The notes beneath the pieces are model-generated. The model did not search any database. It was not told where the DNA came from and saw only the letters and a list, made by a program, of their open reading frames with translations. The position numbers and the translations under genes were made by a program. Shown here piece after piece: positions 23,065-34,706 of a stretch of 64,000 nt of DNA. Each line of letters starts with the position of its first letter. The first letter of the stretch is position 1. The stretch covers positions 15,711,050-15,775,049 of the forward strand of contig OX578286.1 in NCBI GenBank assembly GCA_951217055.1, read 5' to 3'. Source of the stretch: Gerris lacustris. Lineage: Eukaryota > Arthropoda > Insecta > Hemiptera > Gerridae.

Positions 23065-24200
23065 AAATAAAAGACAAGCATAAAGCATAGAAATTACCAC
23101 TTAAGTATAATATACTGCTTTTCCTAATCCATTATTTAAAAATTTAAGAATGCTAAATATATTTTAATTCGACTAATTGCAAACGAGAGATATTATCTTC
23201 TTAATAATGTCTATCTATCAACTGAGAGGGAATACATTAAAAAAATAATAGATAGGCGTGAAAATTGGCTGATTTAATTAAATAGATTAATAATTAAATT
23301 AAATAATTTGTCCATTCAGATATATATTCCGAGTTATCTTTAATATTTTAATATTTTTTCGAAGTTATCTGTCAAATTAAAACTGAGTGAAATCGTCTGT
23401 CATAAAAATAGCTAATCGCGGTTATTCTTTTAAAAGTCGGATTACGATAAAAAGATTTTTAAAAAAATTCTAAATTTTTTAAAAAAACTTTCTACAATCC
23501 ATGACAGATTACGGAATTAATTCCAGAACTGGAATATTAACTATATATATGTTTAATGTCGGAATTTTTTTTCAAATAAAAGAGTGGCCAAACACGAGAA
23601 CTATTCCTCTGACAGAAATATGATTTAAAATATAGTTTATTTAGACCTGAAACATTTCTTTTTTAACTTCATTTTTAAAAAAAAGCGACCACACACGAAG
23701 CGTTTCAAATCAAAAATGCCGTTCTATAAATGAAAAAAAGAAGATAAGTATAAAAAAATAATCAATTATACAGTTGATTAAATTTTTTTTGGTTCTTTTA
23801 TCGGCAAATTTCAAACATGGTTGAAATTTTAAAAAAAAAATAAAACTTTTCTTTATATTTTTAATTCTTCCTGTTTTCGATAAGAAGAAAAAATGGATCG
23901 TTAAAAAAAATAAATAAAAACAGATAGGATCCGTGACTTTATTTTATATGAAATTCACGTATCAGGTCGTAAAGTTTTAATAAGGTTAGTGCTATCAGAA
24001 AAAAACGATGGCACATAATATAGTCCTAAAACATGTATGTATAACATCGATTCAATTTAATTTAAAGTATTTACTGCCTTTGAAAAATAAGCAGGGCCCA
24101 CTATTACCCTTTTCTGCCATAGTATGTAAGTTAAAAATGTATTAAATAAAGATTACGACTTTAAAAAATGCTTAATTATAAGGAACCGAAAGTATAATTA
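23065..24200. other. No gene recognised
   Basis: Very AT-rich, many A/T homopolymers; nothing shared with other parts of the window. Confidence 0.3.
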
Positions 24201-24205
24201 TTTTG

Positions 24206-24730
24206 CTTCCGTCTAACCACTTTTATAGTTGGTTTAGTCTAACCACTATTATAGTTAGTTCCGTCAAGCCACTTTTATAGTTGGTTCTGTCTAACCACAT
24301 TTATAGTTGGTTCCGTCTAACCACTTTTATAGTTGGTTCCGTCTAACCACTTTTATAGTTGGTTCCGTCTAACCACTTTTATAGTTGGTTCCGTCTAACC
24401 ACTTTTATAGTTAGTTCCGTCTAACCACATTTATAGTTGGTTCCGTCTAACCACTTTTATAGTTGGTTCCGTCTAACCACATTTATAGTTGGTTCCGTCT
24501 AACCACTTTTATAGTTGGTTCCGTCTAACTACTTTTATAGTTGGTTCCATCTAACTACTTTTATAGTTGGTCCCATCTTACTAATTTTATAGTTGGTTCC
24601 GTCTAACCACTTTTATAGTTGGTTCCGTCTAGCCACTTTTATAGTTGGTTTAGTCTAACCACTATTATAGTTCGTTCCGTCTAACTAATTTTATAGTTTG
24701 TTCCGTCAAACCACTTTTATAGTTGGTTCA
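24206..24730. repeat. 26-bp minisatellite, about 20 units
   Basis: Unit TTCCGTCTAACCACTTTTAT plus AGTTGG, period 26, with scattered substitutions (CACATTTAT, AACTACTTTT). About 525 bp. It lies about 160 bp left of a repA copy. Confidence 0.95.
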
Positions 24731-24890
24731 CTTTTTAAAAGTGGTAGCGCAAAGCAACAACCTGGCCAAGTGAGGTTATTAAAAGACCATTTTCGGATTC
24801 TAGCGCAGATGACCAATTTTAACAATTGGACACACGGAAGAGAATAAAATGGTCATTGCATATATTTGATATCTTCAATGTAATATAGTC

Positions 24891-25492
24891 TGTCAATTTG
24901 TGTTGCGCATAGATTCCTTGCGTTCTATTATTCGATGGAGGGTAACATAAAATGTAAATCCTTCTCGATTCCAACTAGCGTCACACATATATTCGAAATT
25001 AATATGGAACGATCTGTGGTTGAAGTGGAACGATCTGTGGTCAAATTGGAACGATCTAAGCTTTAAGCACTTTTAAAGATATTCAGCATTAATTCTTAAT
25101 ATGAAAAATAACATAAAATAATACAAAAACAACCACATAACCCCCCCCTCCCCCTCTAACCCCCTTCTCCACCATTCATTAATATGCATATCTTATTAAT
25201 TTATTTTACGTGATAATTAAAAAATGCGCATGCGGAGGAGAAAGGAATGGATGAAGTTAAAATCAATATGGGACCAAAAAGGGGCAAATTATGAGCAAAT
25301 TTCATTAAAATCGGACGAGCAATTTTTAAAATATACGGAAGTTGACATAACTGTTAAACGACAAAATAAAAGTGTTTCTTCATATCTGCAACGGATTTCT
25401 GTGAAGGAATTTTTTAATTAACAGACGTAAAAAATGTTGTTCTTCATGAAGAAACAAAATGCTTCCGTTACCTTCGGGTAAGCTTGGAAGCA
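24891..25492 (+). mobile_element. repA copy with diverged interior
   Basis: The left end TAGTCTGTCAATTTGTGTTG and the right end GCTTCCGTTACCTTCGGGTA...GGAAGC are both present. The interior carries a three-fold GGAACGATCTGTGG repeat (about 25005-25060), a C-run at 25140-25150 and AAATTTCATTAAAATCGGAC. Confidence 0.75.
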
Positions 25493-25501
25493 AAAGCAAA
25501 A

Positions 25502-25735
25502 ACTACTTCTTTAGATTGTTACTCCCCTATGTTTTTTAGAATATAAATTACTTTGACTAAATAACTATTAAGTCAGAGGGATGTTTAGTCCAATGCACTT
25601 TAGGACAAAGGAATATCCTAGTTCTGTTTTTATAAGGGGAGTAACAGTCTAAAGAAGAACATTCCGTACACCTTATTTAGATTTTTACTCCCCTTTGTTT
25701 CTTTTATAAAGGGAGTAACAATCTAAAGAAGTACC
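25502..25735 (-). mobile_element. repD MITE, copy 2
   Basis: Minus orientation relative to copy 1, with ACTACTTCTTTAGATTGTTA at one end and ACAATCTAAAGAAGTACC at the other, and the internal inverted pair near 25625-25700. It begins about 10 bp after the end of a repA copy. Confidence 0.88.
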
Positions 25736-25739
25736 AAAG

Positions 25740-26335
25740 AGGGTGATGATAGAATTTTAAGAGTTTCATTTAACTGTCGTATTTAAGTTATTCATTTTAA
25801 ATATTCAAGTTCAAGTACAGTAAATGTGATAATAAAAAAATAAATATATTTATACATCAAATTGTTATCAATTTCTGAAAAATAATAGTCAATGAAATTC
25901 AAAAATAGCATTCATTTAAAACAAAAGCAATTATTTTTTCTAAGCTGAATAAAGATAATAATTGTTAATAACTCAGATAAGTTAAGACCTTGTTGTGTAA
26001 TTTATATTCATGTTATCAATTCTTGTTCTTAATCTATTTCTTACAATTACTTAAAAATGAGCTTTTTTAAGTAAAGTACTTTATACATAAAAATTTCAAA
26101 AGATAAAAACAACGTCGCAATATATAGTTCAATAGTTGCTTTAAGCTGTAACATAAATTTAAATCATTACAAAATACCGATTAACAACGTCGCACGAGTT
26201 CCATATAATAAAAATGGAATTACCGCGGAATTAATTCTTATTTTGAAAACAAAAACAACCACATAATGACCAATGATCGCCTCTAAACATCTCTAACACC
26301 CTTCTCTACCACTCATTAATTTGTGTTTATTTATT
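25740..26335. other. No gene recognised
   Basis: AT-rich DNA; AAACAAAAACAACCACATAA at 26247 repeats a phrase found at 25121, probably part of a diverged repeat. Confidence 0.3.
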
Positions 26336-26339
26336 TGTT

Positions 26340-26760
26340 ATTGGTACCAACCTTATGTAAAGTAACGGAACCATTTTGATCATTCTAATGTCTTAGAATT
26401 AATAAAAGAAAACATGGCAGAAATCCGTTTAATATATCGGGAACAATAATGGTTTTGTTAATGTCAGTCGTTAAACGTTTTGGCGAGCCAACATATCTTA
26501 AGAAACTATTCGTCCGATTTAAATGAAATTTGTTGTTAGGTCATAATTAGCCCTATGTTGGTCCTTTATAAGGTTCAACCTTCTACAGGTTGTTTCTCTT
26601 CCACATGGGCACAATCAAACATTCATTTACACCTATAGCTTCTAAAGTACTCATTCTATGTTTAAGAATGAATGAATGAATAAATGTTTGTTGAACATTC
26701 TATGTTTAAGAAATTTAGATGGTATGTTGAACCAAATAAATTTTAACGTGGTATAAATTT
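26340..26760 (-). mobile_element. repA fragment
   Basis: Minus orientation: TAAAGTAACGGAACC (degenerate hairpin end), TCCGTTTAATATATCGGGAA, TCAGTCGTTAAACG, GAGCCAACATATCTTAAGAA, GGTCATAATTAGCCC and TTGTTTCTCTTCCACATGGG. The AATGAATGAATAAATG stretch at 26667 is a local expansion. Confidence 0.8.
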
Positions 26761-26964
26761 TGCTAAATTGATAATTAAATTCATGTAAAAAGTTAAGAAC
26801 ACAAGGAAGACTATTTTGGCAGATTATTGTATATTGGGTTTCAACGCTATTTCTTGTTAAACGTCGATTGAGAATGACAATTAAATTAGTTTATAAAATA
26901 AATCAACAATAAATAATGTCAGGGTATGACATGGTTGCCATGTATACCAACATTTTTGATACCG

Positions 26965-27300
26965 AGCTTATCAAAGATAACGGAAGCATCATGGTCATTC
27001 TAAAGTCTCCAAATTAAAAAAACCTATGACAGAAATTCGTTTGATACATTAGAAAACAATTTTGGTTTTGTTTCTGTCAGTCGTTCGACTTTTTGGCTAA
27101 CCAACATATCCTAAAAAAACACTTATTCATAATATTGATTTAATTAATATTGATGACATTTAGATGAAAGGTCATATTTAGCCCATTGTTGGTCCCATAT
27201 AAGTTCCAACCTTCTGCTCCCATTTGTTTCTCTTCCATATGAGTAAAAAAAATAATTTATTTCCATCTATATCTTCAAAAGTACCCATCCAATTTTTCAG
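26965..27300 (-). mobile_element. repA fragment
   Basis: Minus orientation, beginning CCGAGCTTATCAAAGATAAC with GGAAGCATC, then TTGGTTTTGTTTCTGTCAGT, CCCATTGTTGGTCCCATATA and TTGTTTCTCTTCCATATG. The left-end part is missing. The tail to about 27420 contains a partial duplicate of the AACCTTCTGCGCCCAT phrase. Confidence 0.8.
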
Positions 27301-27419
27301 AAATTCTGCGATCTGCAAACGACAATCGGGAACTAAATGAAATACAGGACCAAATATTTCGTTTTCAACCTTCTGCGCCCATTGTTTTGACTTCTGCATA
27401 CGGCAGCATGCTTTAACCT

Positions 27420-28215
27420 TTTTTATATTAATTAATATCTATAATTTTTTAAGAGCTCTCAACATATTTTGAAGAAGTTATTTTGAAGATTATTTGTATA
27501 AAGCACCTCGTAGACGGATTACATGTCAATTTTGAACCATCTGCGCACATATTAAATAAAAATAAGAATGACACCACTGGGAATCGAACCAAACCTATAT
27601 AATCACACTTTTAATTCTCATCCAACCATTCATCCAATAATATATCTGCCATACTAATATTTTAGCAATTTGAATTTGTATTCTACCATATGGCACCATA
27701 TTTTATGTATTTAACCATATTGTTCTAACCATCTCTAAGCATCACTAACCACATCTTTATTACTTGTTACTAACTCTTACTACTGTGCATAAATATTGAT
27801 GACTATATTACTTAGAAATAGGAATGAATAAACCCTATAAATATTTTAGCTGTAAACCTGTTTTATTGCGTTTCTATAAAACGAAAAAAAGTACTGTCGA
27901 GTTGTTAGATAAGACTCAGGGAGTTATTTGACTTAAACTAGATAAGAAGGTTATTATGGGTAATTATAACTCCATGTTTTCTTATCCATTCAAGGTTTTT
28001 CTTTCATATTTCTACCATTCAACAATAAAATGTTTTTTTCAGTTTTTTAGAAAATTATAATTATAGTTATAGCGTCGGGTGAATTTATTTCATTAAAAGC
28101 TATAATATAATATTTCTCCATCTTAAAACTAGAAATCTTTTAAGAAGGTACTCTTGTACAGTTAGTATTTGTATAGACCTAACATTAATTACTTTATCTC
28201 ACAGTATATAATTTT
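27420..28215. other. No gene recognised
   Basis: AT-rich DNA. GGGAATCGAACCAAACC near 27579 is a lone B-box-like word in minus orientation, without an A box. Confidence 0.3.
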
Positions 28216-28218
28216 ATT

Positions 28219-28793
28219 GCTTCCGAGCTTACCTGAGGCTACGGAAGCTATGTGAACATTTTTTTATGTCTTTGATTTCAAAAATCCCAAGACACATATC
28301 CGTTTTAGACATCAGTGAACATTTATGGTTTTGTGTCGGTCTGTAGCTCAAATTTTGCGAGCCAACATATCTTATAAACTACTTGCCCAATTTTAATGAA
28401 ATTTTTGTCTGATATGAATTAAATTTGTATGGTAGGTCATAATTAGCCCATTGTTGGTCCCATATAAGTTTCAACCTACTGAGCTCATTTGTTTCTCTTA
28501 CACATGCGCACTAACATACATATATTTACACCTATCTCTACAAAATTACTCATATAATTATTATGAAATGGATGGTTTGTTGAAAGTAAGCCGCATATTA
28601 TTTTCAACCACCTTCGCACATTAAATATTGCTAAATTAATACTTCTGGTTTTAAAACATAACTATTTTTTTACAGATTTAAAAAATAAAAGGGAGAAACA
28701 ATTAAATAAATTAGACAGTATTGGGATGTAAAAGCATCATAAATAAAATGTATGATAGGATGCGAAGGTGCTATTTGCCACACTAATTGGCTG
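28219..28793 (-). mobile_element. repA copy, complete in minus orientation
   Basis: Begins with the hairpin end GCTTCCGAGCTTACCTGAGG and CTACGGAAGC, and ends with TTTGCCACACTAATTGGC, the complement of the left end. All internal landmarks are in order. About 575 bp, defining the usual full length. Confidence 0.9.
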
Positions 28794-29056
28794 AATATAT
28801 TCCAAAAAATATTTTAGTGGATTTTGATTCAATATTCAGTAAATTACTTGACTTAGTTCCTTCGGCTCCTATAGGAGAATAGGGCATCTAGGAGTCTCAG
28901 CTACTCACCTCGATCCATAGCCACGATCCACGATCTATTGAGTGTTTCTCCAACTTGTCCAGCCTCCTTTTCTACTGTTCTTTGCAAAGGCCAAGTCCCC
29001 TTCGGCTGCAACAGTTTTGAATATTCAACTAATATAATAAAGTGTTGAAATAATAA
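28794..29056. other. Short GC-richer patch, unassigned
   Basis: The minus strand is open from about 29055 to 28901 and includes a stretch rich in charged residues (QRTVEKEAGQVGETL). It could be a scrap of a LINE or host exon; no family recognised. Confidence 0.2.
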
Positions 29057-29057
29057 A

Positions 29058-29763
29058 CAAGTCGAGTGTATGCTAGTCAGCACACAACGAGGGTCCGTAG
29101 GTAAAGTGTATAAGCAGTGTTTCTTAAAAATGCTAAAAAGCTTACTTTGAACCATTCTAAGGGTCTGATATTCTCAAAACACACTCTGTTAAAGTATTTT
29201 TTAGCCACTGAACCGGACTACAACCATATAAATACATCGAAAAGACCATAATTATAAAAAACGTATTTTGTCAATAAAAAATAAAATAATAAAACAAAAA
29301 TTTCGAAATTTCAAGAAAGTGGTATCTTTACTTTTGGTCGAAGAATGTTCAGGAATTTTTTCAGATTTTTTGCACTTCACATAAGCGAGATAGAAGGGGG
29401 GGGGGGGGGCACGTTTCACACCCACTTCAAACTTGCCTACGCTCGCCCTATCAAAGTTATATCCAAAGAATTATATATTTTTGTAATCAGCTCGACGTAC
29501 CCTTTCATATGATACCCCTTACGGTGTCGAAAAAAAATAAAAAAATTTTAACCCTTAAGTTTTTTTATCCAAATTTTTTTGAAAAATATTTTTTTTAAGT
29601 CGCTATATTTTTAAAATATGTGGGTAGGTACAAGACACATACATGCCAAATTTCAAAGTGATCGGACGAAAGGTGTAGCCGTGAGAGCACGCGAGAGGAC
29701 GGACGGACAGACACACGAAGGAAAATATAAGGGTCCTTGGTTTTGCCTACGGACCCTAAAAAA
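29058..29763 (+). mobile_element. repC dispersed repeat, copy 2 (both ends)
   Basis: The left end is AGTCGAGTGTATGCTAGTCA with GCACACAACGAGGGTCCGTA. The right end is TTTTGCCTACGGACCCTAAA. GGGTCCGTAGG near the left end and CCTACGGACCC at the right end are inverted copies. There is a G-run at 29397-29409. The GACGGACGGACAGACACAC block lies near the right end as in copy 1. Confidence 0.88.
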
Positions 29764-29849
29764 GCCTGGTGTCTTGTACCGGTCGCTAGGCTGGAATGAC
29801 TCACGACTCACTACACTCCCATCTTCTTATGTTTTAATTAACTTTTTTT

Positions 29850-29940
29850 CAATTTTCGGCACTGATGATGGCCCTAAAGGGTCTGAAAGCTGCTCTGAAT
29901 AAAATATTTTTTACGTGGAAAGACTTTTTTATTTCAACAC
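29850..29940 (+). mobile_element. repF foldback fragment (single arm)
   Basis: GGCACTGATGATGGCCCTAA, AGGGTCTGAAAGCTGC and TTACGTGGAAAGAC match the arm of the foldback elements at 31914-32226 and 53212-53466. Only one arm is recognised here. Confidence 0.6.
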
Positions 29941-30048
29941 ATAATGATGACCTGTACTAACGTTTCATACCCTAACTGATATAATAAAGTTATGGTTTAA
30001 AGTTTAAGGTTAAAGCATCCATTTTGCATAAGTTTCAATCGGAATGTA
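29941..30048. other. Spacer, nothing recognised
   Basis: Short AT-rich stretch. Confidence 0.3.
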
Positions 30049-30115
30049 TCCTGGTATGTGCGACTGATCATCTAACAGAAGAAACCGGGTTTAAATCCCT
30101 CATACTAATAAAATA
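30049..30115 (+). repeat. tRNA-like SINE head
   Basis: CCGGGTTTAAATCCCTCAT (30085-30103) is a good B box with flanking complementary GGG/CCC. CTGGTATGTGCGACTGATCA upstream is a loose A box. An AT-rich tail follows. There is no acceptor stem, so a retroposed tRNA-derived sequence rather than a functional tRNA gene. Confidence 0.4.
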
Positions 30116-30250
30116 TATCGTAGAATTCAATTAGGTGCCGACATTGAGGAGTAATAGTGTGAATATTTTAGCTAATTAAACATTATATAAGTATTGTCAC
30201 ACAACTGTTCACTATTTTAAAAATTTACTCCTAAAACTTTCTCTACTACG

Positions 30251-30562
30251 ATATGCTATTGAAGATCCTTAGATGTTATTTGGGCAGACATTGGGTCTGC
30301 CATAAGGTGCATAAGCAAACTTTCTACCATCCACTAGATAAACCAAAAGACAAAGTGTTCGGATATGCTAAGGAAGTCCTCTGGATGTTGTAAGGGCAGA
30401 AATCGGATTAGCCGTAAGCAAACGTTTTACCATGCACGGGATAAACCAAAAGACTAAGTGTACGGATATCCAATGGAAGTCCTCTTCTAGAGGTTAGAAG
30501 GGCAAGCATCGGGTCAGCCATAAGGAAACTTTTTACCGTCCAGTGAATATATCTTATGGACG
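30251..30562. repeat. About 105-bp tandem repeat, three units
   Basis: Units start near 30251, 30363 and 30467. Each has AAG(A/T)CCT, GGGCAG or GGGCAAG, a GG(T/A)T(C/T)(A/T)GCC(A/G)TAAG word, TTTTACC and a GGATAAACCAAAAGAC or AGATAAACCAAAAGAC word. The units differ substantially, so the array is old. Confidence 0.8.
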
Positions 30563-30564
30563 TC

Positions 30565-31560
30565 GAGCTACTTCCAACTAATCTACCCAAGGCTACCAAA
30601 AAACACGCATGCGACAATATTGGAGAGAATATACCTGCATAATTTGGTCGCTGTTTTATTTATAAGTAAAAAAAAATTGACCCAAGTCTATATCTACAAA
30701 AAGTGTTTGGACCACAAAGTTAACCGTACTAAGTTACTCAATTTTAAAATCCGTAAAGCAGGTAATCACTGAATCGTTCATTCTATTTAAGGAAACCGAA
30801 ACAACCTTATATAAGAAAGAAAACAGCAGGTAGTTAAAGGAATACAAAGGAATCAGCAGGTGACAGGATTACGATGAATACAAAAAACCTGATTCTATTC
30901 CGTAACCTTCTTATTGGTTAACGGAGAAGGTTAAAGGAAGTTTTTCTACCTTCCAAATACCTTACGGTATTTAGTTTTTCCTGTCGTGTTGCATTTAATA
31001 CAAAGATTTGTTGCGCTCAAAAATCGTTTTGTTGAAAAAAAAGGTTTCATATTACTTGAATCCTTTCTATTTACTAAAACTAAAAAAAAAAAAAAAAAAA
31101 TCGGTTTCTGTTTGAATAAAAAAAAAAAATGGGAGTTTCACATTTCACGTTAAGGATTTTGTCAAGGGTACAAGTTTAAGGTTTTAGAGGACAGAGAGAG
31201 AATTTCAAATAGCTTTAACATAAAATTAGGAAAAAAAAATAAAGAAACCTCTTCACGCATATGTTTATGACTGTATATATATTTGACACGATGAAATTTG
31301 TGAGTGACAAACAAACACCGTATAATATTAAAGTGAGTTATTCAAAATCATGACACAGGGCATAGGCCAGTCGATAATTTTAAGCAGGGGACAAAAAAAA
31401 AGAGGCGGAAAAAAATTACCCTTTAAAAGTATCACCAATTGTGAAATACCATTTAAATCATTCGTCGCTACAGAGAAATTAATTTAACATCTGAATTTAT
31501 TTCAGTAAGAAGATTTCATTTTTTATAAGTAAGAATACAAAACAATTAGTGATTATTTTA
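30565..31560. other. No gene recognised
   Basis: AT-rich DNA. CAGCAGGTAGTTAAAGGAAT at 30825 recalls ACAGCAGGTAGATTAGAAG at 33122, a possible diverged repeat. Confidence 0.3.
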
Positions 31561-31564
31561 CACC

Positions 31565-31912
31565 ATCAAAGTATTTATGAAGATACAGGTGTAAATAAAT
31601 GTATGTTTGTGCGCATGTGGAAGAGAAACCAATAGGCGTAGAAGGTTGAAACTTATATGGGACCGATAATGAGCTAATTATGACCTACCAAACAAATTTC
31701 ATTAAAATCGAACGTGTAATTTTTAAGATACATTGGTTCACAAAAACGGCAGACAGACCGACAAACAGATACGGAACCAAAATTGTTCCCTGATGTCTGA
31801 AGTGAGAAAAGGATTTCTCTCTTGGAATTTTTGAAATAGGAGACATAAAATATTTTTGTTCTTCAGGACGATCTCATATCTTCCGTCACCTTAGATAAGC
31901 TAGGAAGCAAAA
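31565..31912 (+). mobile_element. repA right-half copy
   Basis: Runs from ATGAAGATACAGGTGTAAAT through GTTTGTGCGCATGTGGAAGA, AGACAGACCGACAAACAGAT and TTGTTCCCTGATGTC to CTTCCGTCACCTTAGATAAG and GGAAGC. It abuts the foldback element that follows. Confidence 0.85.
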
Positions 31913-31913
31913 C

Positions 31914-32226
31914 GAAAGCCTCTCCACAAAATTAATATTTATTTTCCAAGTCAGCTATCAGCCTCTTATCTATATCATCAATCATCAGTGTCTACAATGA
32001 ACAGTATAAATAGGTTAAATAAGCAATAAATAAACAATAAATATAACGCATACAATAAAAAGTTAAAAATAAGTTTTCTCCGCACTTTGTTTTGAACTTA
32101 TAAAAGCATATTTTATTTATTTTTATCTAGCATTGCTGTAACCTATTTATACTGTTTATTGTAGGCACCGATGATGGCCGAAAGGCTTTGGATACTAAAA
32201 TTTCATTTTGTGGAAAGCCTTTTGTT
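31914..32226. mobile_element. repF foldback element
   Basis: The left arm, about 105 bp from 31914 (AAGCCTCTCCACAAAATTAA ... CATCAGTGTCTACAATGAAC ... AGTATAAATAGGTTA), and the right arm ending near 32226 (TAACCTATTTATACTGTTTA ... GGCACCGATGATGGCCGAAA ... TTTTGTGGAAAGCC) are inverted copies with about 120 bp between them. Long arms with almost no unique interior define a foldback element. It begins within 2 bp of the end of a repA copy. Confidence 0.82.
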
Positions 32227-32442
32227 AAAAAATAATATAAAGTATTTATTATTATTGTTATATGTTTTAAGCATTTAATTTCTGATAATGTGAAATTTCA
32301 TAGTTTTAATTAAATGTTGTTATTAATGTATAAGGCTTTCGTTTTTATTATCCTATTGTATATCATTTCTACCTTTTTTTTTGCAAATGAAGTATTTAAT
32401 TATATTAAATTAGTTCAGCATTTAATTGGAAGAAAACAAAAA

Positions 32443-32590
32443 ATTGCTTTTTTTCTGCAATATTGAAGCAAATTGCGTCTTTTTTCTGCAATGTTGAAGC
32501 AAATTGCTTCTTTTTTCTGTAATATTGAAGCAAATGCTTCTTTTTTCTGTAATATTGAAGCGAATTGCTTCTTTTTCTGTAAACTTTCTA
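32443..32590. repeat. 30-31-bp tandem repeat with near-palindromic units
   Basis: TGAAGC recurs at 32464, 32495, 32525 and 32555. Each unit carries GAAGCAAATTGCTTC, an almost perfect palindrome, followed by TTTTTTCTGTAATAT. Confidence 0.9.
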
Positions 32591-32599
32591 TAATATTGA

Positions 32600-33355
32600 A
32601 AGCCACTGCATTTCTTATCAGCAGTGAGAGGGAGGGAGGGGCTCGATTTAATATGAAATTAAATTAAAAATAAATCAATGCTCAGACAGTGCTACTCTCT
32701 AATGGAACTTTAGTTTTCTTTTAGCTTCAGCAAAAAACTAAAATATTTTTAAGCGATACCAACCAACTCAGTTTGTAACTCAAGAATACATAGCGGAGAG
32801 AGAAGAAACAAAAAAAACGTTTTTGCGTGGGGAAAAAAATATTTGCACTGGAATTCGAAAGAGAGAGAGGTAAGTGGGCGTTCGGGATTTAGCTCAGGTG
32901 TTCATGAGTTTGAAAGAGCCGAAGAAAAAAATGAACAGAAAATAATATGGAAGATGGAGGAAAAAAAAGAAGTGGGATAAAGTCTAAAAAGGTTTAGGAT
33001 TCTTTTACCTTTAACCACGTGGCTTTTTTTTGAGAAGAAAAGCATATTTATGTTTTTAGTTTTGAAAGACAGAGAGTACGAGATTGGCGGTAAGGTTAAA
33101 AAAGGAAAGAATGAAAGGAATACAGCAGGTAGATTAGAAGAGTAAGAAGTTTGATGACGTCATATTATAGTAGTACCGTGGGAAGGCGCCTCGAAGTCTG
33201 GAACTTTCAGAGGTACCGTCAAACACCTGCTGATACAGAGAACCTGCATCCAACGACTAATCTACTCATTATAAATCAAAAAAAGTCTAACTTTGACAAC
33301 TCCAACAGAAGATAAATTTAGTAATTATTTATTATAACGGGACATGTAAAATTAA
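32600..33355. other. No gene recognised; purine-rich
   Basis: Plus-strand purine excess with GAGAGGGAGGGAGG near 32625 and GAGAGAGAG near 32860. No frame or repeat recognised. Confidence 0.3.
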
Positions 33356-33356
33356 G

Positions 33357-33390
33357 AAGTCTGCCAATTTTTGTGGCACATAACTTCTTA
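33357..33390 (+). mobile_element. repA left-end fragment
   Basis: AGTCTGCCAATTTTTGTGGC and ACATAACTTCT match the repA left end. The minisatellite that follows starts directly after it. Confidence 0.7.
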
Positions 33391-34410
33391 TATTGGATTA
33401 ATATACGCCTTATATTGGACGAATATATGCTTTTTAATATTGGACGAATATACGCCTAATATTGGACGAATAAACGCCTAATAACGGACGAATATACGTC
33501 TAATATTGGACGAATATACGGCTCCTAATATTGGACGAATATACACCTAATCTTGGACGAATATATGCCTCCTCTTGTTGGACGAACGCCTCCTAATATT
33601 GGACGAATATACACCTAATATTGGACGAATAAATACCTAATATTGGACGAATATACAACTAATATTGGACGAATATACACCTAATATTGGACGAATGTAT
33701 GCTTCCTCTTATTGGACGAACGCCTAATATTGGACGAATATACAACTAATATTGGACGAATATACACCTAATATTGGGCGAATATATGCTTCCTCTTATT
33801 GGACGAACGCCTAATATTGGACGAATATACACCTAATATTGGACGAATATATGCCTCCTCTTATTGGACGAATATACACCTAATATTGGACGAATATACA
33901 CCTAATATTGGATGGATATACACGTAATATTGGAAGAATATACACCTAATATTGGACGAATATATGCCTCCTAATATTGGAGGAATACACACCTCTTAAT
34001 GTTAGACGAATACACACCTAATATTGGACGAATATACACCTAATATTGGACGAATATACACCTCCTAATATTGGATGGATATACACCAAATATTGGACGA
34101 ATAAACACCTCCTAATATTGGACGAATATACTCCTAATTAATATTGGACGAATATACACCTCCTAATATTGGACGAATATACACCTAATATTGGACGAAT
34201 ATACACCTATTATTGGACGGATATACACCTAATATTGGACGAATATACACCTAATATTGGAAGAATATACACCTAATATTGGACGAATATACACCTCCTA
34301 ATATTGGACGAATATACACCTCCTAATATTGGACGGATATACACCTAATATTGGACGAATATACACCTCCTAATATTGGACGAATATACACCTCCTAATA
34401 TTGGACGAAT
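33391..34410. repeat. 23-26-bp minisatellite, about 40 units
   Basis: Unit CTAATATTGGACGAATATAC plus AC or ACC, with length variants from an extra TCC (CCTCCTAATATT) and TGCCTCCTCTTATT forms. About 1 kb. The longer variants cluster in the second half, showing higher-order spread. Confidence 0.95.
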
Positions 34411-34470
34411 GTTCACATGAGATTTGACTTACATATTGTTAAGCAATGTTAAAATTGTGCTACTCCTGTG

Positions 34471-34706
34471 GGCACTTCTTTAGACTGTTACTCTGCTTAT
34501 AAAACAACAGAGGGGAATAACAATCTAAAGAAGGTGTACGGAATGTTCTTCTTTAGACTGTAACTCCCGTTATAAAAACAGAAGTGTGATATTTATTTGT
34601 CCCAAAGTACATTGGACTAAACATCCCTTTTTTCTCAATAGTTATTTAGTTAAAGTTATTTATATTCAAAAACAACATAGGGGAGTAACAATCTAAAGAA
34701 GTAACC
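34471..34706 (+). mobile_element. repD MITE, copy 3
   Basis: GGCACTTCTTTAGACTGTTA to ACAATCTAAAGAAGTAACC with the internal inverted pair (GGGGAATAACAATCTAAAGA then TTCTTCTTTAGACTGTAACT). Same orientation as copy 1. Confidence 0.9.

Noticed and set aside
24206..24730. Regularly repeated 26-bp units, CRISPR-like at first sight
   Set aside because: Units are contiguous with no unique spacers, and the setting is eukaryotic; a minisatellite.
33391..34410. Repeat array that could be read as a CRISPR array
   Set aside because: No spacer of constant length; the units abut with small length variants.
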